NCBI GenBank assembly: GCA_000715855.1
Contig: KL571294.1
Coordinates: 71,282 to 77,925 of the forward strand
From: Actinoplanes liguriensis
GTDB taxonomy: Bacteria > Actinomycetota > Actinomycetes > Mycobacteriales > Micromonosporaceae
Length of the DNA stretch: 6,644 bases
Direction of reading: 5' to 3'
Part shown: positions 6,341 through 6,644 of the stretch, piece after piece
Layout: every line of letters starts with the position of its first letter
Numbering within the stretch: the stretch's first letter is position 1
The notes under the pieces: generated by a model
What the model was told of the DNA's origin: nothing
What the model saw: only the letters and a program-made list of their open reading frames with translations
Database searches by the model: none
Position numbers and translations under genes: made by a program

Positions 6341-6414
6341 GGCGGCAGCCGGCTGGCACTCACGGCTCCCATCCCGCCCGAAAACAACCCTGAGTGCCGG
6401 CCGGGACCTGCGGG
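6341..6414. repeat. REP-like stem-loop repeat, copy A (possible terminator)
   Basis: First of two 74-bp copies that match at 65 of 74 positions. It folds into a long hairpin: CCGGCTGGCACTCA (6349-6362) pairs with TGAGTGCCGGCCGG (6391-6404) through 14 bp with one G-T wobble, extendable by two pairs beyond a C-C mismatch. The 28-nt loop contains an A-rich segment (CCCGCCCGAAAACAACC) that is unchanged between copies. It begins 15 bp after the acyltransferase stop, so it may end the tetR-acyltransferase transcript even though there is no U-tract. Confidence 0.8.
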
Positions 6415-6460
6415 CGCGGCGCAACCGTGACCCACCGCACCGCCACGCCGCGACGCGGGC

Positions 6461-6534
6461 GGCGGCAGCCGGCCGGCATCCACGGCTCTTGTCCCGCCCG
6501 AAAACAACCGTGAGTGCCGGCTGGGGCCTGCGGG
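6461..6534. repeat. REP-like stem-loop repeat, copy B
   Basis: Second copy, offset exactly 120 bp from copy A. Arms 6469-6485 and 6508-6524 form a 17-position stem with two wobble pairs and one mismatch. The differences from copy A fall mostly in stem and loop edges while pairing is kept, and the 18-nt loop core is identical. The 46-bp linker between copies (6415-6460) is GC-rich with no gene. After copy B, 6535-6644 holds only G-rich sequence; I see no coding signal or RNA gene there. Confidence 0.8.
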
Positions 6535-6644
6535 GCGGGGCGGCCGGGGGCATCCGGCTCGGCCACGTGTGGGTGCGACGGAACCGGGCCGGCGCGTGGG
6601 GTGGAGGGGTTGGGGTGAGCTTGACCCGCCACGGACGTCGCCCT

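Noticed and set aside
5306..6553. 415-codon minus-strand frame opposite tetR and the acyltransferase
   Set aside because: It is antisense to two recognisable proteins. Its repeated VVFGRD peptides come only from the 74-bp DNA repeats.
6598..6615. G-run cluster (three GGGG tracts), possible G-quadruplex
   Set aside because: Only three runs of four G are close together, and G-runs are common at this base composition.

Overview
The window is about 70% G+C and its codon use is strongly GC3-biased. Gene content and protein style point to a high-GC actinobacterium. A Micromonosporaceae relative such as Actinoplanes is my best guess, from general look rather than any search.

Layout, right to left on the minus strand: an FMN riboswitch (RFN element, 3678-3851) is followed by an unusually structured leader of about 220 nt. 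Then come four riboflavin genes in transcription order: ribD (deaminase/reductase), ribE (riboflavin synthase alpha), ribBA (DHBP synthase fused to GTP cyclohydrolase II) and ribH (lumazine synthase). Together they encode every dedicated step from GTP and ribulose 5-phosphate to riboflavin except the dephosphorylation. Spacing is tight (13 nt, 8-nt overlap, 45 nt), so this is one operon controlled by the FMN switch. No transporter gene (ribM/ribU type) interrupts it.

Upstream of the riboswitch, also on the minus strand, lies a class-V PLP-dependent aminotransferase/lyase (3914-5095). It is divergent from a plus-strand pair: a TetR-family repressor (5172-5756) whose stop overlaps the start (ATGA) of a PlsC-type acyltransferase gene (5753-6325). 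The 76-bp divergent intergenic region holds a perfect nested palindrome made of two 13-bp palindromes that are inverted copies of each other. It is very likely the TetR operator, and it runs into the tetR start codon.

The acyltransferase gene looks damaged. The segment that should carry the FPEGTR-type motif is missing. Exactly at that point sits a 14-base perfect match to the Tn5 mosaic end used in tagmentation sequencing adapters. The likeliest reading is an assembly artefact (an adapter scar plus lost sequence), not biology.

The right end (6326-6644) has no convincing gene. It contains two copies of a 74-bp REP-like stem-loop repeat spaced exactly 120 bp apart. The first could also serve as the terminator of the tetR-acyltransferase transcript.
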